Positions 1 to 7,570 of a stretch of 7,570 nucleotides of DNA are shown here, one piece after another. A program made the position numbers and the translations under genes. The stretch comes from an uncultured Phycisphaerales bacterium (GTDB lineage: Bacteria > Planctomycetota > Phycisphaerae > Phycisphaerales > SM1A02): positions 1 to 7,570 of the forward strand of contig CAMPIL010000176.1 of the NCBI GenBank assembly GCA_946886375.1, read 5' to 3'. Below the pieces are notes generated by a model, which worked only from the letters and a program-made list of their open reading frames with translations, searched no databases and was not told the origin of the DNA. The stretch's first letter is position 1. Each line of letters opens with the position of its first letter.

Positions 1-62
1 CGGAACCGATGCGCGCACGACATCGCCGCATCGTCAGGAATGTGGTTGCCTGCAACGTGCAA

Positions 63-84
63 GCGGGCGGTTGATTCAGCCCGC
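63..84 (-). terminator. Weak terminator-like hairpin after the beta-barrel gene
   Basis: Read on the minus strand, GCGGGC and GCCCGC form a perfect 6-bp GC stem around a 10-base loop, starting 8 bases after the stop codon of the beta-barrel gene. Its position suits a transcription end. There is no run of U after the stem, only TTGCACG, so it is not a classical intrinsic terminator. A stem this short can also arise by chance in GC-rich DNA. Confidence 0.3.
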
Positions 85-92
85 GGCCGGTC

Positions 93-1046
93 TCAGAACT
101 CAATGCTCGCGAACACGCCGGCGAAGAACGCCGGATCGTAGTCGCTTTCAGCGATGGTCGTGCCGTTGGAGCTGATCAGGTGCAACTCGCCGTCAAAGTT
201 GAAGCCGGCGACGCCGTCGATCGAAATCCTCTGGGTCGGCTTGAAGGTGGCGCGGAACCAGACGGGAGCGCCTTCATCCTCGCCCACGCCGCCTGGTACC
301 GGGGCAACATCGTCAAGGCGGAAGCGCGAGAACTGGAACGCGCCGCCGATGGCGAATTCCAGTCCCCGGCCGGCTTCATACACCAACTCAAGGCCCGTGC
401 GTGAGATCGAGCTGTTGGTGGTTTGGTTGCGAAGGCGGAAGTCGTTGGTGATGGCCCAATCAATCACGATGATGGGCAGGATGCGCGGGTCGTCCTCCAG
501 TTGGGTGACCACCGAGACGCCGCCGCCAATGGTCAAATCTCGCGACCATTGGTAGGTCAGGCCGATCGCCCCGCCGCCGCTGATGGAATCGCCCCAGTCC
601 GCGCCGGTTTCTCGGGCGGTTTGGATCTGGGGCCCGCCGAACACGGTCCAGTCGTTGGAAAGGTCCAAGGAAAAGATCGCGGTTGCGGTGATGGTGTGAA
701 TAGTGTCCCACGCCTCGCCTGGGAAGACGATGCCAAGCGCGTGGCCGTCAAAGCGATACAGGTCAACGCCATAGTTGATGTTGACGGCTGCGCGGAGGTC
801 ATCGCTGAATTTGGTCTGCACGCCCACGCCGCCGCCAGAACGTGCCACACTCATGTCTCCGGTGTCGAGACTGGTTTCGAATTGGTACTCGGCCCCGCCG
901 GAAATGACGAAGTGAAACTGCTGGCCGGTTGGTGTGGTCACGTCCACTTCGTCGGCGACAGGTTGCGCGACGCCCTGCGCCAACGCGGCAGGAGCCATGA
1001 CGCCAGAAACAATAGAAACGATGATGCAGTTTGCGATCGCACGCAC
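93..1046 (-). CDS. Outer-membrane beta-barrel protein (DUF6268-like), exported
   Basis: This encodes a 317-residue protein that probably sits in the outer membrane as a beta-barrel. I chose the GTG start at 1046-1044 because a strong AAGGAGG lies 5 bases upstream and the product then begins with a signal peptide: R2, a hydrophobic stretch at about 8-18, and an ALA site before Q24. The longer reading from 1214 would overlap the VWA gene and bury this signal. The mature part alternates polar and hydrophobic residues in strands, for example at 44-56, 84-98, 118-128, 172-182 and 228-242, and ends in Phe, the usual last residue recognised by the outer-membrane assembly machinery. The segment ILPIIVIDWAIT at about 189-200 resembles the DUF6268 barrel family; this match is from memory and is not certain. 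No substrate can be inferred. It lies 80 bases after the VWA gene. Confidence 0.8.
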   Translation of the reverse strand: MRAIANCIIVSIVSGVMAPAALAQGVAQPVADEVDVTTPTGQQFHFVISGGAEYQFETSLDTGDMSVARSGGGVGVQTKFSDDLRAAVNINYGVDLYRFDGHALGIVFPGEAWDTIHTITATAIFSLDLSNDWTVFGGPQIQTARETGADWGDSISGGGAIGLTYQWSRDLTIGGGVSVVTQLEDDPRILPIIVIDWAITNDFRLRNQTTNSSISRTGLELVYEAGRGLEFAIGGAFQFSRFRLDDVAPVPGGVGEDEGAPVWFRATFKPTQRISIDGVAGFNFDGELHLISSNGTTIAESDYDPAFFAGVFASIEF

Positions 1047-1051
1047 GGTGT

Positions 1052-1058
1052 CCTCCTT
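1052..1058 (-). promoter_or_regulatory. Strong ribosome binding site that decides the beta-barrel start
   Basis: The minus strand reads AAGGAGG followed by ACACC and then GTG, an almost ideal Shine-Dalgarno sequence with a 5-base spacer. It fixes translation at the GTG at 1046, not at the ATG at 1214 that lies inside the upstream gene. Confidence 0.8.
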
Positions 1059-1126
1059 GCCCGCCACAGGTCCGACAGCGTAAGGAATTTTTGCGCAAGA
1101 GCAAGTTGCCCGCAGCGGTGCTGAAA

Positions 1127-3208
1127 CTATCCCCCGCCGCCACGCGCTCGCAGACAATAGATCAGCCATTCGGCGGTCATCAGGACGATCGCAACCGCGG
1201 CCAGCCATGGCCACAGCGGTTTGGCCGCGATCGCGCTGCCGGCGCGGCCGACAGCGGTCTCTGCGTTCACCGTCACCGCTGCGCGCGGCTGAATGTCTGA
1301 CTCCACATCGCTGAACACGTTCACCGCCAACCGATCGAACGGCGACGCCGCTCCCGCGATCGCGTAGAGCCCCGCACGCCGCAGCGGCGGCAGCGCCGCG
1401 GTTGACCCCGGCTCAACCGGCACGGACATCCGCTCGGGCCCTTCCACGATCAACCGCTCCGCGCCCGCCGCGGCACGAACCGTCAACGGATCGCCCGCCC
1501 GGTAGGCCAAGCCGTCGATGCCCGATCGCGCCAGCGTGAGATAGTCCACCGCGTTCTGCATGAACACCGCGCTGCTCACATGCAGCGGCCAGTTGCTCTT
1601 GAGCAATTCGAATCCCACGACGACGTGGCCCGCCCCGCGCGTGCGAACCAGCGCGATGACCGGGCCGCCCGGCCCGTATGCCAGCGCGGTCGCCCCCGGC
1701 GGCAGGTCAAAAGCGCCAAAACCCGCGTACACGAGATTATCCAATGACACGCTCCGCATCAGCGGATGCTGGCGGTCCCAGCTCAGAATGTGCCTGCCGA
1801 CTAGATTCTCCTCGGGCTTTGTCGAATTGTTCTGCGGCTGTGTGGTTGCATTCGGGCCTGCAGCGCGATCAGCATCGACTGCGGCACCCAGTCCCGCAGG
1901 CGCTCCGCCGAAGGAGATCGAACCAATTCCCGGCAGCCGCGTCGCTGACACGCGATCGAATACAACCAGATCGTACATTTCGCTTGAGTCGATCCGCTGC
2001 GGATCGATGGCGGCGAACGCCTCGGCGGAAAGCGAATCCAGCCGCTGCGGCTCCAGCGCATCAAGCAAATCGTGAAGAAATGGATCGGCAGCCGCGCCGT
2101 CGGGATGCACAAGGACGATTCGCGGGCGCGATGGAGCCGGCAGCACGATCCATGCCGCATCGTCTGCTGCCAACGCATCGCCATGATTGTGGCGCAGCGT
2201 CAAAACCGCTCCGCCCGGCAAATCGATGGATTGCGTGATCGACGCTTCGCCCGGCCCGTTGGCGCTGGCGGGCGGAATGGTCTTGCGAATTGCCGCGACA
2301 GGTTCTTCATCAATCCACAGCGTTGCGGCGACGTCGGCAGGCCGCGGTCCCGCGTTGACCAGCCGCGCAAAGGCCATCACACGCGCGGGGTCTTCGTAAT
2401 CCCGCCGCACGCTGAACGACGTGATGCCGATGTTGTTGCCGGCGGCAGCATCAGGCGGCTGCCGCTGGTCTTCATCCTGGTCGTGTGCCACGGGCACCAC
2501 CGGCACATAGGTGAACCGTCCTGATGCAAGGCGATGCCCGGTTGACTCGGCCGCGGGCGTGACGCCGCCGTCGGAAAGCAAAACAACCTGCGGCTGATCG
2601 ACTTCGCGCTCATCGCGCGTGGCGGCGAACGCGCCCGCCAGTTGCAGCGCGGCGTCGAAATTCGCCTGCTCATCCGTGGGCTGGATCGACCGCAGCGAAT
2701 CCAGAAGCACGCTGCGATTGGATTCGAAACTGCTCGCCACGTGTGCATCGGAGCCAAAGGCGATGATCATCATCTGCCGCGGGCGGTCGGCGTTGTCCAA
2801 GTCCTCGATCATCTCTCTCGCCATTTGCTTGGCGAGGTCCAATCGGGTGCGGGGTCGAGTGTTTCCGGCTCCTTCACCTGGCGCATCGGCGACCAGCGCG
2901 TTCATGGATGCGCTTTGATCGATCAGCAACACGATGCGCGAAGAAAGCGTTTCAGCCCCGCGCACCACAGGCTGCGCCAACGCCAGCAAAAGGGCCAGCA
3001 ACAACAGCAATTGCAGCGCCAGCAGCAGCGACCAGCGAAGTTTCTGAAATGGCGCGTTCGCCTGAAGGTCCTGGAACGCCTGCTCCCACAGCAGCGTGCT
3101 GGGCACGCGCAGGTGAACCCGCCGCAGGCGCAGAAAATACAGCAGCAACAGCAGCGGCAGAGCAATTGCGGCGGCAATCAGCGCCGACCAGGGGGTGAGA
3201 AACGTCAC
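1127..3208 (-). CDS. BatA-type membrane protein with VWA domain
   Basis: This encodes a 693-residue inner-membrane protein of the BatA/VWA kind, which is thought to work with MoxR ATPases in envelope protein maturation or stress tolerance. The N-terminus (MTFLTPW, hydrophobic 8-26, RLRR) is the typical BatA start and supports the GTG at 3208; an in-frame TAA lies just upstream. A second membrane segment spans about 60-79. The VWA domain at about 91-240 has a complete MIDAS metal site: D97, S99 and S101 (DQSAS), probably T178, and D213 in LLSDGG. A middle region at about 262-345 looks like a beta-sandwich, and 362-560 looks like a glutamine-amidotransferase-like fold interrupted by a Pro/Asn/Thr-rich linker at about 446-468. 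The tail has the family-like VNVFSDVESDIQPR at 629-642 and a last membrane helix at about 665-686. The domain order is usual for planctomycete homologues. No frameshift is seen. Confidence 0.9.
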   Translation of the reverse strand: MTFLTPWSALIAAAIALPLLLLLYFLRLRRVHLRVPSTLLWEQAFQDLQANAPFQKLRWSLLLALQLLLLLALLLALAQPVVRGAETLSSRIVLLIDQSASMNALVADAPGEGAGNTRPRTRLDLAKQMAREMIEDLDNADRPRQMMIIAFGSDAHVASSFESNRSVLLDSLRSIQPTDEQANFDAALQLAGAFAATRDEREVDQPQVVLLSDGGVTPAAESTGHRLASGRFTYVPVVPVAHDQDEDQRQPPDAAAGNNIGITSFSVRRDYEDPARVMAFARLVNAGPRPADVAATLWIDEEPVAAIRKTIPPASANGPGEASITQSIDLPGGAVLTLRHNHGDALAADDAAWIVLPAPSRPRIVLVHPDGAAADPFLHDLLDALEPQRLDSLSAEAFAAIDPQRIDSSEMYDLVVFDRVSATRLPGIGSISFGGAPAGLGAAVDADRAAGPNATTQPQNNSTKPEENLVGRHILSWDRQHPLMRSVSLDNLVYAGFGAFDLPPGATALAYGPGGPVIALVRTRGAGHVVVGFELLKSNWPLHVSSAVFMQNAVDYLTLARSGIDGLAYRAGDPLTVRAAAGAERLIVEGPERMSVPVEPGSTAALPPLRRAGLYAIAGAASPFDRLAVNVFSDVESDIQPRAAVTVNAETAVGRAGSAIAAKPLWPWLAAVAIVLMTAEWLIYCLRARGGGG

Positions 3209-3213
3209 GGGAG

Positions 3214-3219
3214 ATTATT
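3214..3219 (-). promoter_or_regulatory. Candidate -10 element just upstream of the VWA start
   Basis: The minus strand reads AATAAT, five of six matches to TATAAT, followed by CTCCC and the GTG start at 3208. No Shine-Dalgarno sequence is visible. A -10 box ending 5 bases before the start codon would place transcription initiation at or near the GTG, as in leaderless mRNAs. There is no convincing -35 box; TTCGAC lies 19 bases further upstream. This is a weak prediction. Confidence 0.25.
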
Positions 3220-3260
3220 GCACGTGAACGCCTTTGACGTCGAAGTTCGCTGCGGCGCGC

Positions 3261-3926
3261 TCACTCGGTCTTCGGCCAGTAGGCAACGTTGCGATCCAAC
3301 GCTTCTTCGTTCCACGTTTCGGGATTTTCTTCCTGGGGCCAGTCCTTGTGCGCCAGCCAGTCGCCGGTTTTCTGCACGTAAGGCGGCCAGCCGTTGGCGA
3401 GAAACCACGAGTCCACCACGTACAACTCGCCGGTGGATTTCTCGCGCAGTTGGCCGGCGTAATGCGTGTCCAGTTGCAGCGGCCCGCGAAACGCCTTTTC
3501 CATCACCTCGTGATGATGCAGCAGGCCTCGCTCTTCCAACAGCCGAAGGTACGTCGTGGTGTTCACCGCTTCATCGATGCAATCCAGACAGCCCGCACCG
3601 GCGGGATTCAGATCATCCATGCGCCAGTCGCGGAAGGTGGAGGTCTGCCGGCCGGCGACCTGCTCCAACATGGCGACCGCCTTGCGCACCGCCAGCCGCT
3701 CTTCGAGAGCCGAGGCCGGCGGCGGACTGAAGAGTTCTGCCAACGCCTGCCATTCATCATCAGAAATCGCCATGATCGCTTCTTCGCGGCGGTGGCCGTA
3801 ACTCACCGGGATTCCATCCAGTTGCAGCGGCTCGCGCGACGCAGCCAGGCGTTCGGTGGATGAACACGCCGCTTGAATCAGCAGCAGCATGACGAACACG
3901 CAACGCCTTCGCGCAGCAGATTCCAT
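3261..3926 (-). CDS. Probable lipoprotein with possible transglutaminase-like Cys-His-Asp centre
   Basis: This encodes a 221-residue exported protein of unknown function. The ATG at 3926 gives a positive n-region (ARRR at 5-8), a hydrophobic stretch at 10-17 and a likely lipid-attachment Cys21 (IQAAC); the Q at -3 is not canonical. A TTG at 3980 in the same frame would add 18 residues and is less likely. The conserved-looking core is at 113-185: CLDCIDEAVNTTTYL (C113, C116, D118, E119), then THYAG with H155, then VVDSWF with D172. I recall proteobacterial hypothetical proteins with the same CIDE-NTTTYL and DSWF blocks. Cys at a helix start, then His and Asp on later strands, is the order found in transglutaminase-like folds, so a cysteine-dependent hydrolase or crosslinker is possible. 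This is inference. It lies 50 bases after the lipoprotein gene at 3977-4546 and 52 bases before the VWA gene. The ribosome binding site is weak. Confidence 0.75.
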   Translation of the reverse strand: MESAARRRCVFVMLLLIQAACSSTERLAASREPLQLDGIPVSYGHRREEAIMAISDDEWQALAELFSPPPASALEERLAVRKAVAMLEQVAGRQTSTFRDWRMDDLNPAGAGCLDCIDEAVNTTTYLRLLEERGLLHHHEVMEKAFRGPLQLDTHYAGQLREKSTGELYVVDSWFLANGWPPYVQKTGDWLAHKDWPQEENPETWNEEALDRNVAYWPKTE

Positions 3927-3976
3927 CGCCTGAGTATCGCCTGCCAGCGACACAGGTGCAACAGTTCGAGTGCTGT

Positions 3977-4546
3977 TCAATCCACGCGCACGCGGCGAAT
4001 CAGGAATTCATGTTCAATGGGTTCGCCTGCGCGATCAAAGGTCAAGTGCAGGCGCACTTCGCCGCCGTCCCACTCCCAGGGCGTGAACGTCCGATACCCG
4101 CCGTAGTAGCCAAGCGGATATTCCACCCAGGTTGAGCCGAAGCCAGATCCGACGAAACCGTACGATCTCGCGCCGAAGCCCCAGCCAGAGTCCCAGTCAG
4201 GCCAATAGGCGACGTATGCCGGTGGAAGGGTAAACGCAATGTAACTGCGCGGCGCGATCGTGCTGCTGCGAAGCGCGTTGGTCGCCCCGTCGGGATCGAC
4301 GACATAACTTCGCTCGCCCACCAGCAGAATTGGATCATTACTTCGATTCTCAATCTTCACGCCCAGGCTGTCGCCGAGGTCCTCAAAATCGTACGCCACG
4401 GCACCGCGATTGATTTCTACTTCACCCTTGCGCGGAACGCTCTGGGTCAATGTTGTGGGTTCAAGGATCGTGTATTGATATTTCGCGCAGCCTGCCGGCA
4501 CACAGCAGATCAGCGCGGCAATCACAGTCCATCGCCATCGGTTCAT
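3977..4546 (-). CDS. Small lipoprotein of unknown function with aromatic- and Gly-rich segment
   Basis: This encodes a 189-residue probable lipoprotein. The ATG at 4546 is supported by GGAGG 5 bases upstream and by a short signal: R3 and R5, hydrophobic 8-16, and Cys20 in PAGC, a lipobox-like site with an unusual Pro at -3. The upstream extension to 4759 would overlap the hydrolase gene and is rejected. Residues 45-110 look like a beta-sandwich: LGVKIENRSNDPILLVGE at 61-78, then SYVVDPDG and SSTIAPRSYIAFTLPP, a style seen in envelope proteins in which a residue-pair bond is compared with a Ser/Gly-rich turn. Residues 110-158 are rich in Gly, Tyr and Trp with few charges. The C-terminus at 163-189 returns to regular strands (EVRLHLTF, EHEFLIRRVRV). 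I do not recognise a named family with certainty. Its TGA stop overlaps a TTG codon in the frame of the next gene. Confidence 0.78.
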   Translation of the reverse strand: MNRWRWTVIAALICCVPAGCAKYQYTILEPTTLTQSVPRKGEVEINRGAVAYDFEDLGDSLGVKIENRSNDPILLVGERSYVVDPDGATNALRSSTIAPRSYIAFTLPPAYVAYWPDWDSGWGFGARSYGFVGSGFGSTWVEYPLGYYGGYRTFTPWEWDGGEVRLHLTFDRAGEPIEHEFLIRRVRVD

Positions 4547-4551
4547 GGTGG

Positions 4552-4556
4552 CCTCC
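4552..4556 (-). promoter_or_regulatory. Ribosome binding site that decides the small lipoprotein start
   Basis: The minus strand reads CGGAGG, then CCACC, then ATG, so GGAGG stands 5 bases before the ATG at 4546. This supports the short form that starts with the signal peptide. Confidence 0.75.
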
Positions 4557-4646
4557 GATCGATGGTAAGCGTAGCGGCCGGGCCGTTTGCACCACATGCG
4601 GAATCCGCCGGTGTCCCGCTGGCCGCGCGATTGCGGCGTCACAATG

Positions 4647-6143
4647 TCAGCGCAATTCGATGATCGTGACGCTTCCACCCCGCAGCTGCAAACGCTGAAC
4701 ATGCGTCGCACCATCTCGCCGCTCGATCGGCGGCAGGACCATCGGATTCCCGTGCTCATCGTGCGATTGAATTGCGGTCAATTGCCGATCGTTGATCTTC
4801 ACATCAATCGTCTCGAACCGATCATCCGCGGCTGTGCCTGCTTGGTGATGCGGTCGATCATCGTGCATCGTGCTCAGCCACGCGATGATCGCCGCGCTGC
4901 CGTCGGCCCTCTCAAAGACATGCACGTGACTGTGCGAGCCGGCCGTTCGATTCACTTCAGTCTGGTCGTCAATGCATCGCATTGGTTTGCTGAACATCCG
5001 CGCCGCCAGGTGCATCGCATGCAGCGCCGGCTTGGCATCACCATCGTGCGTAAGGATGCCCAGGTGCCGGTTGTTGTCGTCGCCGATCACTTCGCCATCG
5101 TGCGGCAGGTCGCTCAATTCATACCACGCGATCAACTGCACATCGGGCGAGGCCAACGTCAGCGTGAGCATGCGGATCAGCGCCGCGGCCTGGAACTTCT
5201 GAGTGTGCTCGTACTCATACGCCGCCGCATGCCAGTCGCTCACCCTCGCGCCATGGCGCAATGAGCTGTACCCCATTTCCGCCATCCACAGCGGTTCGCC
5301 TTCGCCGTGCTCTTTGGCAATGTCCGACGCGGCGTCAAGGTAATCGCTGATGCTTTCGATGGGTTTGGCGAACCACGTCTCGGCGTAATTGTGAAGGTTG
5401 ATGATGTCCACATCGCGCTGGGCATCGTAATCCTCAAATAGTTCGCGCAGAAAATCCAGGTTCCACGCCAATCCGCCCAGCACGACTTTCGCGCTTGGAT
5501 CAGCCGCACGCACCGCGGCCGCGCCTTCGCGCAAGAGCGCGTCGTACTGGCCCGGCGTGCCGGTCCAGTAATCGCGATTGTCCGGCTCGTTCCAGAGTTC
5601 CCACGTGTGAATGCGATCCTTGTATCGATTCACCAGATGGAACATGACCTCCGCGAATTCACCGCGCCGCGCCGGAGGGGCACGCCACGCATCCGCCGCG
5701 CCGGCCTGGGAGTCAGCCGCCCACGCGGGCGTGTAACACACGTAAGGCAGCAGCGTGATGCCACATTCATCGACCGCGATGCGCACGAATTCATCAGCGA
5801 ACGACCAGTCGAAGCGATCATCCACCGGCTCAAGATCGTCCCAGCCGAAGGACACTCGCAGGTGCGTGACGCCCAACGAGCGCAGCAGAGCCATGTCCCG
5901 GCGAATGCGCTGCGGCGAGGTGGATTCAGGTGGGTAATCCTCGCACAAACCGATCGGAATTGACTTGAACTGATCGAACTGTGTAAGGGAGCGTGTGGTG
6001 CGGGCTGCTGGCGCAGGATCAGGGGCTGCGAATTGCGATGCCATGAACAGCGCAATGATCAGCCCGCCCGCGAGCACGTGATGTTTTGCGCTTGCCAAAG
6101 CCACAAGAACCGTCAGCGTAGGCCGCGCACGGAGCACGAGCAA
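4647..6143 (-). CDS. Exported clan GH-A glycoside hydrolase, GH39-like
   Basis: This encodes up to 498 residues: a (beta/alpha)8 glycoside hydrolase with a retaining mechanism. The acid/base is E186 in WELWNEPD and the likely nucleophile is E289 in WMAEMGYSS; 103 residues between them fits clan GH-A. Further family-like blocks are HLRVSFGWDDLEP at 94-106, LHNYAE at 250-255 and HLGILTHDGDAKPAL at 360-374. Residues from about 385 to the end look like a C-terminal beta-sandwich, as in GH39-type enzymes. Its substrate, probably a plant or algal polysaccharide fragment, cannot be told. The start is uncertain: an in-frame TGA at 6146-6144 limits it, and TTG 6143, GTG 6137, TTG 6098 and GTG 6077 are all possible without a clear ribosome binding site. 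Two hydrophobic stretches, at 9-17 and 23-35, allow either a cleaved signal peptide or an N-terminal membrane anchor. It lies 104 bases after the MoxR gene. Confidence 0.85.
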   Translation of the reverse strand: MLVLRARPTLTVLVALASAKHHVLAGGLIIALFMASQFAAPDPAPAARTTRSLTQFDQFKSIPIGLCEDYPPESTSPQRIRRDMALLRSLGVTHLRVSFGWDDLEPVDDRFDWSFADEFVRIAVDECGITLLPYVCYTPAWAADSQAGAADAWRAPPARRGEFAEVMFHLVNRYKDRIHTWELWNEPDNRDYWTGTPGQYDALLREGAAAVRAADPSAKVVLGGLAWNLDFLRELFEDYDAQRDVDIINLHNYAETWFAKPIESISDYLDAASDIAKEHGEGEPLWMAEMGYSSLRHGARVSDWHAAAYEYEHTQKFQAAALIRMLTLTLASPDVQLIAWYELSDLPHDGEVIGDDNNRHLGILTHDGDAKPALHAMHLAARMFSKPMRCIDDQTEVNRTAGSHSHVHVFERADGSAAIIAWLSTMHDDRPHHQAGTAADDRFETIDVKINDRQLTAIQSHDEHGNPMVLPPIERRDGATHVQRLQLRGGSVTIIELR

Positions 6144-6204
6144 TCAGCGATTGCGCGCTCCTCATGCGGCGCTGCCAGGCGCAAGCCCGCCTTGTCCCCT
6201 CCTG

Positions 6205-6234
6205 TCTGCGTTCATCTGCGTTCGTTGGCGGTTC
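6205..6234. repeat. 10-base direct repeat resembling a dispersed intergenic motif
   Basis: Two adjacent decamers, TCTGCGTTCA and TCTGCGTTCG, differ in one base and are followed by a degenerate third unit, TTGGCGGTTC. The unit lies entirely between the MoxR and hydrolase genes. From memory, very similar TCTGCGTTCATCTGCG strings are scattered through intergenic DNA of many unrelated bacteria. Its role is unknown. It does not form an obvious hairpin. Confidence 0.6.
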
Positions 6235-6247
6235 TATTCCGCAACAC

Positions 6248-7274
<1,027 letters not shown>

Positions 7275-7279
<5 letters not shown>

Positions 7280-7286
7280 GCATGGC
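7275..7286. promoter_or_regulatory. Perfect 12-bp palindrome over the MoxR start codon
   Basis: GCCATGCATGGC is its own reverse complement and covers the ATG at 7279-7277 and the first base of the GGAG ribosome binding site. It also creates a second ATG at 7283 in a different frame. It could be a protein-binding site or fold the start region in RNA, but a 12-base palindrome may be chance. Confidence 0.3.
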
Positions 7287-7477
7287 TCCGGGAATCGGGT
7301 GTGTCGAACATCCTAGCGTGCAGGGGCAGGGGGCGAGAATTGCCTTGGAGACACTCTCCTGCCGAAGTGCCACCCTGCCGATGGTACGGCTTCCCAGGGA
7401 AGATTGTTTCACGATCAAACGGAAGTTCACCGCCCGCGAATGGCTGCGGACCGGGGCGAATCGCATGCAACCGGGCT
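7280..7477 (-). other. Non-coding leader upstream of MoxR with short inverted repeats
   Basis: No convincing gene is seen in these 198 bases. They hold two further small inverted repeats: CTTCCC-A-GGGAAG at 7390-7402 and GGAGA-CAC-TCTCC at 7347-7359. A TAGGAT hexamer on the minus strand at 7315-7310 resembles a -10 box, but no -35 box stands at the right distance. This is the most likely place for the promoter of the MoxR gene. Confidence 0.4.
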
Positions 7478-7570
7478 TCAATTCCCGCCAGATTTCGCGA
7501 TCGCGGCAGGCGCGGCGCGCGGTTCGGATTTCTCTCTCGGCCGAAACTGGTTCAGCAATTGCTCGGCGGT
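7478..7570 (-). CDS. Possible C-terminal end of a gene cut by the window edge
   Basis: A minus-strand frame is open from the right edge to a TGA at 7480-7478 and gives 30 residues: TAEQLLNQFRPREKSEP, then an Ala/Pro-rich end, RAAPAAIAKSGGN. The amphipathic beginning and the flexible end look like a real protein C-terminus. The fragment is too short to name. It would be the gene just upstream of MoxR, 198 bases away. An open frame of 30 codons can occur by chance in GC-rich DNA. Confidence 0.4.
   Translation of the reverse strand, partial: TAEQLLNQFRPREKSEPRAAPAAIAKSGGN

Noticed and set aside
1..92. Short plus-strand open frame at the left edge
   Set aside because: It runs only to a TAG near position 158, inside the barrel gene on the opposite strand, and shows no protein-like pattern.
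1075..1110. Possible promoter before the beta-barrel gene (TTGCTC and TACGCT, 16 bases apart)
   Set aside because: Each box has only three matches to consensus, which is not better than chance in this sequence.
423..1124. Plus-strand open frame of 233 codons
   Set aside because: It is antisense to the beta-barrel gene, has no recognisable domain, and no plausible ribosome binding site was seen.
1047..1214. N-terminal extension of the beta-barrel gene from the ATG at 1214
   Set aside because: It would overlap the VWA gene by 88 bases, lacks a signal peptide at its start, and bypasses the strong AAGGAGG and GTG at 1046.
2642..3730. Plus-strand open frame of 362 codons
   Set aside because: It is antisense to the VWA and lipoprotein genes. 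Its product is full of Gln, Arg and Pro runs expected from reading Leu- and Ala-rich coding sequence backwards.
4565..4610. GC-rich inverted repeats between the hydrolase and lipoprotein genes as a terminator
   Set aside because: The repeats GCGGA-TCCGC and CGGCC-GGCCG leave loops of one base and are not followed by a U run, so they are not credible terminator stems.
4547..4759. N-terminal extension of the small lipoprotein gene from 4759
   Set aside because: The added residues are Arg-, Cys- and Ser-rich, overlap the end of the hydrolase gene, and push the signal peptide to the interior; GGAGG supports the ATG at 4546.

Overview
The window is GC-rich, and every supported gene lies on the minus strand, so the genes read from right to left. 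Exported envelope proteins, a MoxR-type AAA+ ATPase and a BatA-type membrane protein with a von Willebrand A (VWA) domain and an ESD-PR tail suggest a Planctomycetota-like bacterium with an outer membrane. This assignment is inferred from gene families and protein style, because no rRNA or other marker gene is present.

In transcription order the layout is: (1) 7570-7478, a possible C-terminal end of a gene entering from the right edge. (2) 7477-7280, a 198-base non-coding leader with short inverted repeats. (3) 7279-6248, a complete MoxR-family ATPase. (4) 6247-6144, a gap holding a 10-base direct repeat that resembles a motif dispersed in many environmental genomes. (5) 6143-4647, an exported or membrane-anchored clan GH-A glycoside hydrolase, most like GH39. 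(6) 4546-3977, a small lipoprotein of unknown function. (7) 3926-3261, a second lipoprotein with a possible Cys-His-Asp transglutaminase-like centre. (8) 3208-1127, a BatA-type VWA membrane protein with intact MIDAS residues. (9) 1046-93, an outer-membrane beta-barrel protein, followed by a weak terminator-like hairpin.

The MoxR ATPase and the VWA protein are classic partners: MoxR ATPases are thought to act as chaperones with VWA proteins that bind metal and substrate. In the usual cluster they are close neighbours with a DUF58 protein between or beside them. Here no DUF58 gene is visible, and three genes for exported proteins lie between the two partners. All gaps between complete genes are about 105 bases or less, so one or a few transcripts are plausible, but the gene order alone does not prove a shared function. 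No tRNA, rRNA, CRISPR array, transposase or phage gene was seen, and no stretch over 300 bases lacks a gene.

The observations most worth checking are the unusual MoxR/VWA gene order, the transglutaminase-like lipoprotein, the dispersed repeat at 6205-6234, and a possible leaderless start of the VWA gene.
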